A DNA stretch of 35,572 bases from Cellulomonas sp. B6. GTDB taxonomy: Bacteria; Actinomycetota; Actinomycetes; Actinomycetales; Cellulomonadaceae. The translations under genes were made by a program, and so were the position numbers. The notes beneath the pieces are model-generated. The model saw only the letters and a list, made by a program, of their open reading frames with translations, had not been told where the DNA came from and did no database searches. The stretch spans positions 1 to 35,572 of the forward strand of contig NZ_LNTD01000092.1 in assembly GCF_001462455.1 (NCBI RefSeq), given 5' to 3'. Below, one piece after another: positions 32,283 through 35,572 of this stretch (the first letter of the stretch is position 1; every line of letters begins with the position of its first letter).

Positions 32283-33284
32283 ATGTTCCTGTTCGAGAGC
32301 ATCACGCCGATCCAGGCACTGATGTTCGTCGTGGTCCTCGCGGGCCTGATCGGCCTCAACGAGATCTCGCGACGCGGCAAGGTGGCCGGGCTCGCGCTGT
32401 TCGTCGCGCTGCCGCTGGTCCTGACGATCTTCGTGTGGCCGCACACGGCGGGCGCCGGGTCGTCGACCGGGTCGTGGTTCCACTGGGTCAAGGTGTACTC
32501 GGCGCTCGCCGGCTGCCTGGGCTTCATGCTCATCCGGTACGTGCCGCGCCTGGCCGCGAACAAGTGGATGCTGCTGTTCCCGCCGGCGATCCTGTCGATC
32601 AACATCCTCGAGGCCGTCATCCGCGACTTCCAGGTGTCCGGCATGCAGGAGGGCGTCGTCGACGGCGTCATGATGGTCCCTGGCGTGTGGAACGTCATGA
32701 ACGGCACCGCGGGCATCCTCAACATCGTGACGATCTGCGGCTGGGTCGGCATCTACGTCAGCCGCGACAAGACGAAGGACATGATCTGGCCGGACATGCT
32801 CTGGTTCTGGATCGTCGCGTACGACCTGTGGAACTTCGCCTACGTCTACAACTGCGTCGGCGACCACGCGTTCTACGCCGGTGCCGCGCTGCTGCTGTCG
32901 TGCACGATCCCCGCGTTCTGGCTGCGCCGTGGCGCGTGGCTCCAGCACCGCGCGCACACGCTCGCGTTCTGGATGATGTTCACGATGGCCGTCCCGGCGT
33001 TCGTCACCGACTCGCAGTTCTCCGTGCAGTCGTCGCACTCCCCCGCCGCGCTGTTCACGGTGTCGGCGCTGTCGCTCGCGGCGAACGTCGCCGTGGTCGT
33101 CTACCAGGCGCGCCGGCTGCTCAAGGGCCGCCTGCACCCGCTGCGCGACGAGCTGTGGACCGACCTGCCGGCGTACCGCCGCGTGGTCGAGAACATCCCC
33201 GGCTACCGGCTCGCCGGTGCCGGTGCCCCCGTCGCGGCCGCGACGGGCGCGACCGCCGCGCCCGAGGCCGTGGCTCCGCGCTGA
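32283..33284 (+). CDS. DUF5692-like polytopic membrane protein
   Basis: A 333-residue membrane protein with about eight or nine helices (roughly 11-30, 34-53, 68-85, 95-111, 140-159, 171-190, 194-213, 227-244, 255-278). Characteristic stretches: NEISRRGKVAGLALF, GSWFHWVKVYSALAG, SINILEAVIRDFQV, GVWNVMNGTAGILNIVT and WFWIVAYDLWNFAYVYNC. This resembles the DUF5692 family, from memory of its pattern; no function is known. The C-terminal 30 residues are Ala/Pro-rich and cytosolic. ATG at 32283 with AAGGAG upstream. Codon use has slightly more AT-ending and Asn/Ile/Met content than neighbours, as membrane proteins often do. It is probably controlled by the adjacent TetR. Confidence 0.72.
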   Translation: MFLFESITPIQALMFVVVLAGLIGLNEISRRGKVAGLALFVALPLVLTIFVWPHTAGAGSSTGSWFHWVKVYSALAGCLGFMLIRYVPRLAANKWMLLFPPAILSINILEAVIRDFQVSGMQEGVVDGVMMVPGVWNVMNGTAGILNIVTICGWVGIYVSRDKTKDMIWPDMLWFWIVAYDLWNFAYVYNCVGDHAFYAGAALLLSCTIPAFWLRRGAWLQHRAHTLAFWMMFTMAVPAFVTDSQFSVQSSHSPAALFTVSALSLAANVAVVVYQARRLLKGRLHPLRDELWTDLPAYRRVVENIPGYRLAGAGAPVAAATGATAAPEAVAPR

Positions 33285-33294
33285 CCCACCCCGC

Positions 33295-33329
33295 GACGCC
33301 GGGTCCGGGCACGTCCCGGGCCCGGCGTC
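33295..33329 (+). terminator. Terminator hairpin after the DUF5692-like gene
   Basis: GACGCCGGG.CCGGG (33295-33309) pairs with CCCGG.CCCGGCGTC (33315-33329) around CACGT, a 15-bp stem with one G-U pair, 10 bases after the stop. No T-run follows. It separates the TetR operon from the WXG100-like gene. Confidence 0.75.
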
Positions 33330-33428
33330 GTCGTGCGTCCCGGAACGTTCCACCCCGCCGGGGCTCGCCCGCGACGCGCCCGGTCGGCGAGGCTGCTGCC
33401 AGACCCGACCCGAGCCAGGGGGCCCACC

Positions 33429-34436
33429 ATGACCGACGCGTTCCACGGTGCCGACGTCGCCGCGCTGCGCACGCAGGCCGTCGCGCTGCACGACGCCGCG
33501 CAGACCCTCGTGACCTGCGCGCAGCGCACCGGCCGCGGGCTCGACGCCCTCACGTGGGCCGGCCGCGACGCCGACCGCGCCCGCACCACATGGCAGACCG
33601 AGCAGGTGCCCGCGCTGGTCCGGACCGCGCACGCGCTCGGGGAGGCCGCGCTGCGGCTGCTCGACGAGGCCGACGCGCAGGAGTCCGCGAGCGCCGCGAC
33701 CGGGACTGCGGCCCCCGGTGGCGGCGCGGTCCCGACGTCGGGCACCGGTCCGGGTGCGGCCGTGCCCGCCCCGGTGGCGGCCGGCACGGGGGCCGCGGCG
33801 AGCCCCGGCACGTCGTGGGCGGACGTGCGCGCGCAGGTCGACCGGGCGCACGACGTTGTGTCCGACGCGCTCGGCCGGCTCGGCACCGTCACCACCGCCG
33901 CCGACGCGGCGGCCGTCGCGGCGGCGCTCGGACGCTGGGACAACGTCACGCTCGGCTCGTCGTACCGCGTGCTCGACCAGGCCGTGGGGATCATGCAGGA
34001 CGCGCACATCGGCCCCGCCGTCGGCGGCGTGCTGCAGGGCGCCGCCGCGCTGGGCGTCGCGTCGGACGCGTACGGCGCGTACCGCGCGCACGGCGCGGGC
34101 GACCTGCACGGCACGGTCGACAACGCGGTGTCCGCGGTGCTGGGCGCGGGGTCGTTCGTGCCCGGCTGGGGCCTGGGCAGCGCCGCGCTCGGCGCGTCCT
34201 GGCAGGTCGGCACCGCGGTCGGCACCGCCGCCAACGACGCCATGCAGGGCACCGACTTCCACGCCCGGTTCACCGACCGCATGGACGCCGCGTTCGACCT
34301 CGGCGGCGCGTGGGGCATGCTCAACACCCCCGGTGCGCTGATCGTCACGGGCGCCGAGGAGGTCGGGCTGCGCGCCCGTGACCTGTGGGACGGCCTCACC
34401 GGTCCGGCCGACGGCACGCTCGACGGCCGCCGCTAG
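33429..34436 (+). CDS. WXG100-like fusion protein, possible type VII-secreted effector
   Basis: A 335-residue protein of unknown function. Residues about 8-80 look like a WXG100/ESAT-6-type helical hairpin: VAALRTQAVALHDAAQTLVTCAQRTG, then the turn TW43AG45RDADRARTTW, then a second amphipathic helix. A disordered Ala/Gly/Pro/Thr linker (about 83-128) follows. The C-terminal part (130-335) contains small-residue-rich, glycine-zipper-like segments (HIGPAVGGVLQGAAALGVASDAYGAY, GAGSFVPGWGLGSAALGASWQVGTAVGTAAND) that could insert into membranes. No nuclease or other toxin motif is seen. ATG at 33429 with AGGGGGCC upstream. The kinase gene follows 51 bp later and is probably co-transcribed. Secretion by a type VII system is inference; no EccC is in the window. 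Confidence 0.65.
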   Translation: MTDAFHGADVAALRTQAVALHDAAQTLVTCAQRTGRGLDALTWAGRDADRARTTWQTEQVPALVRTAHALGEAALRLLDEADAQESASAATGTAAPGGGAVPTSGTGPGAAVPAPVAAGTGAAASPGTSWADVRAQVDRAHDVVSDALGRLGTVTTAADAAAVAAALGRWDNVTLGSSYRVLDQAVGIMQDAHIGPAVGGVLQGAAALGVASDAYGAYRAHGAGDLHGTVDNAVSAVLGAGSFVPGWGLGSAALGASWQVGTAVGTAANDAMQGTDFHARFTDRMDAAFDLGGAWGMLNTPGALIVTGAEEVGLRARDLWDGLTGPADGTLDGRR

Positions 34437-34487
34437 TCTCGGTCACGGGGAGCGCCGGGCACCGGCGCGGGGCGGGGACGAGGAGCG

Positions 34488-35572
34488 ATGGACGACGACG
34501 AGCTGTGGGCGCCCACGCCGGCGCGCACGACCCGGGCCGACGTCGACCTCGGGCTGCCCGGGTACACCGACCTGCGGGAGGTCGCCCGGGGCGGCGACTC
34601 GGTCGTCTACCGCGCGCACCAGCCCGCGCTGCACCGTGACGTCGCGATCAAGGTCCTGCTCGAGACCGACCCCGCGACGCGTGCGCGGTTCGCGCGCGAG
34701 CTCGAGATCACCGTGCGGCTGGGGCGCCAGCACCCGCACGTCGTGACCGTGCTCGACACCGGCACGACCGCGCAGGGCCACCCGTGCCTGGTCATGGACT
34801 TCCACGACCTCGGCTCGCTGCACGACCGCCTGCGCAGCCACGGCCCGCTGCCCGTCGCGGAGGTCGTGGCCGCCGGCACCGCGGTGGCCGACGCGCTCGC
34901 GTTCGCGCACGCGCACGGCGTGCTGCACCGCGACGTCAAGCCGCAGAACGTGCTGCTGCTGCCCACGTCGTACGTCCTGACGGACTTCGGGATCGCGCGC
35001 ATGGCCGACGCCGGGCACACCGCGTCGCTCGAGCGGTTCAGCTACCGGCACGCGTCGCCCCAGGTGCTCGACGGGCTCGAGCCGACGGCCGCCGACGACG
35101 TGTGGTCGCTCGGCTCGACGCTCTCGACCCTGCTCGACGGGCGCGCGCCGTTCGCGGCGCCCGACCCGGACGACGACACCGCGCTGGGCTACCTGCGGCG
35201 CGTGCGCACGGGCGAGCGGCGTCCGGTGCGGCGCGACGACGTGCCCGCGGCGCTGCTCGCGGTCGTCGACCGGTGCCTCGCCCCCGAGCGCGAGGACCGC
35301 TTCGCGTCCGCCGCGGACGTGCACGCCGCGCTGCTCGCGCTGCCGACCGAGACCCGGTCCTGGTCGCCCCGTCCCGCCGCGCCGACGGCAGAGGCACCGG
35401 TGGCCGCACCGGCTCCGACGTCCGCGGCGGTGCGGCCGGTCCCGCCGCCGCACCCGGAGACCCCGGAGCCGGCCGCCGCACCCGCGCCGTCGGTCGCGCC
35501 CGGCGCCACCCCGCCGTCCGCGCTGCCGGCGCTGGAGCTGCCCCCCGTGCAGCCCGAGGACGACCGCGTCCT
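34488..35572 (+). CDS. Serine/threonine protein kinase (Hanks type), cut by the window end
   Basis: The first 361 residues of a PASTA/Pkn-like kinase; the stop lies beyond the window. N-lobe: ARGGDSVVYRA (33-43; a glycine loop with Gly-Gly-Asp-Ser instead of the usual GxGxxG) and Lys55 in VAIKVLL. C-lobe: catalytic HRDVKPQN (His147, Asp149, Asn154) and DFG at 166-168. The activation segment is short and its APE motif is replaced by ASPQ (HASPQVL), and I see no typical TxTxxGT activation-loop threonines. DVWSLGSTL is conserved. From about 300 a long Pro/Ala-rich linker begins, probably leading to a membrane helix beyond the edge. ATG at 34488 after GAGGAG. Downstream of a WXG100-like gene, it may regulate that protein's secretion or signalling; this is inference. 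Confidence 0.9.
   Translation, partial: MDDDELWAPTPARTTRADVDLGLPGYTDLREVARGGDSVVYRAHQPALHRDVAIKVLLETDPATRARFARELEITVRLGRQHPHVVTVLDTGTTAQGHPCLVMDFHDLGSLHDRLRSHGPLPVAEVVAAGTAVADALAFAHAHGVLHRDVKPQNVLLLPTSYVLTDFGIARMADAGHTASLERFSYRHASPQVLDGLEPTAADDVWSLGSTLSTLLDGRAPFAAPDPDDDTALGYLRRVRTGERRPVRRDDVPAALLAVVDRCLAPEREDRFASAADVHAALLALPTETRSWSPRPAAPTAEAPVAAPAPTSAAVRPVPPPHPETPEPAAAPAPSVAPGATPPSALPALELPPVQPEDDRV

Overview
The window is chromosomal DNA from a very GC-rich actinobacterium. Third codon positions are almost all G or C, GTG starts are common, and many genes look leaderless, with a TANNNT-type -10 only 6-10 bases before the start codon. The ilvB-ilvN-ilvC...leuB-ilvE-cimA order, the carbohydrate-active enzymes and the overall style suggest Micrococcales, most likely Cellulomonas or a close relative. 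This assignment is inference, because no rRNA or marker gene is present. I see no insertion sequence, prophage, tRNA, rRNA or CRISPR array. The huge overlapping open frames on the opposite strand are GC artefacts.

Layout. Positions 1-4.6 kb (minus strand): a GH127-type glycosidase, RNase HI, and an acyl-CoA ligase whose promoter carries a near-perfect 24-bp inverted repeat. 4.8-10.9 kb (plus): MgtE magnesium channel, an APH(3')-like phosphotransferase, a Ski2-like helicase with a DUF3516-type tail, a VIT-family metal transporter preceded by DtxR/IdeR-like boxes, and YbaK. 10.9-15.7 kb: YccF, AlgH/YqgE, YggS, two overlapping DUF202 proteins, a lipoate ligase with its accessory domain at the N-terminus, and a membrane-anchored PknH-sensor-like protein.

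15.7-24.5 kb (minus) is a branched-chain amino acid locus: ilvB-ilvN-ilvC, an ASCH-domain gene, leuB, ilvE and cimA. Pyruvate plus acetyl-CoA enters through CimA; LeuB and the IlvBNC/IlvE steps carry the products towards isoleucine, valine and leucine. Both ends of the locus have a ribosome-attenuation leader: a short peptide with Ile/Leu/Val codons (before ilvB) or Leu-Ile-Ile codons (before cimA), then an intrinsic terminator. An IlvC-tail-like remnant and a perfect 16-bp hairpin lie downstream of ilvC.

24.7-29.1 kb holds a lipoprotein and a candidate phenolic-lipid/polyketide-quinone cluster: a type III polyketide synthase, an ICMT-like methyltransferase and a flavoprotein hydroxylase in one operon (as in the Streptomyces srsABC operon), with a divergent UbiA prenyltransferase. 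29.1-31.5 kb (minus) has a PNPOx-fold protein and a GH13 alpha-glucosidase. 31.6-33.3 kb is a TetR regulator plus DUF5692-like membrane protein pair. 33.4 kb to the end is a WXG100-like fusion protein followed by a Ser/Thr kinase cut by the window edge.
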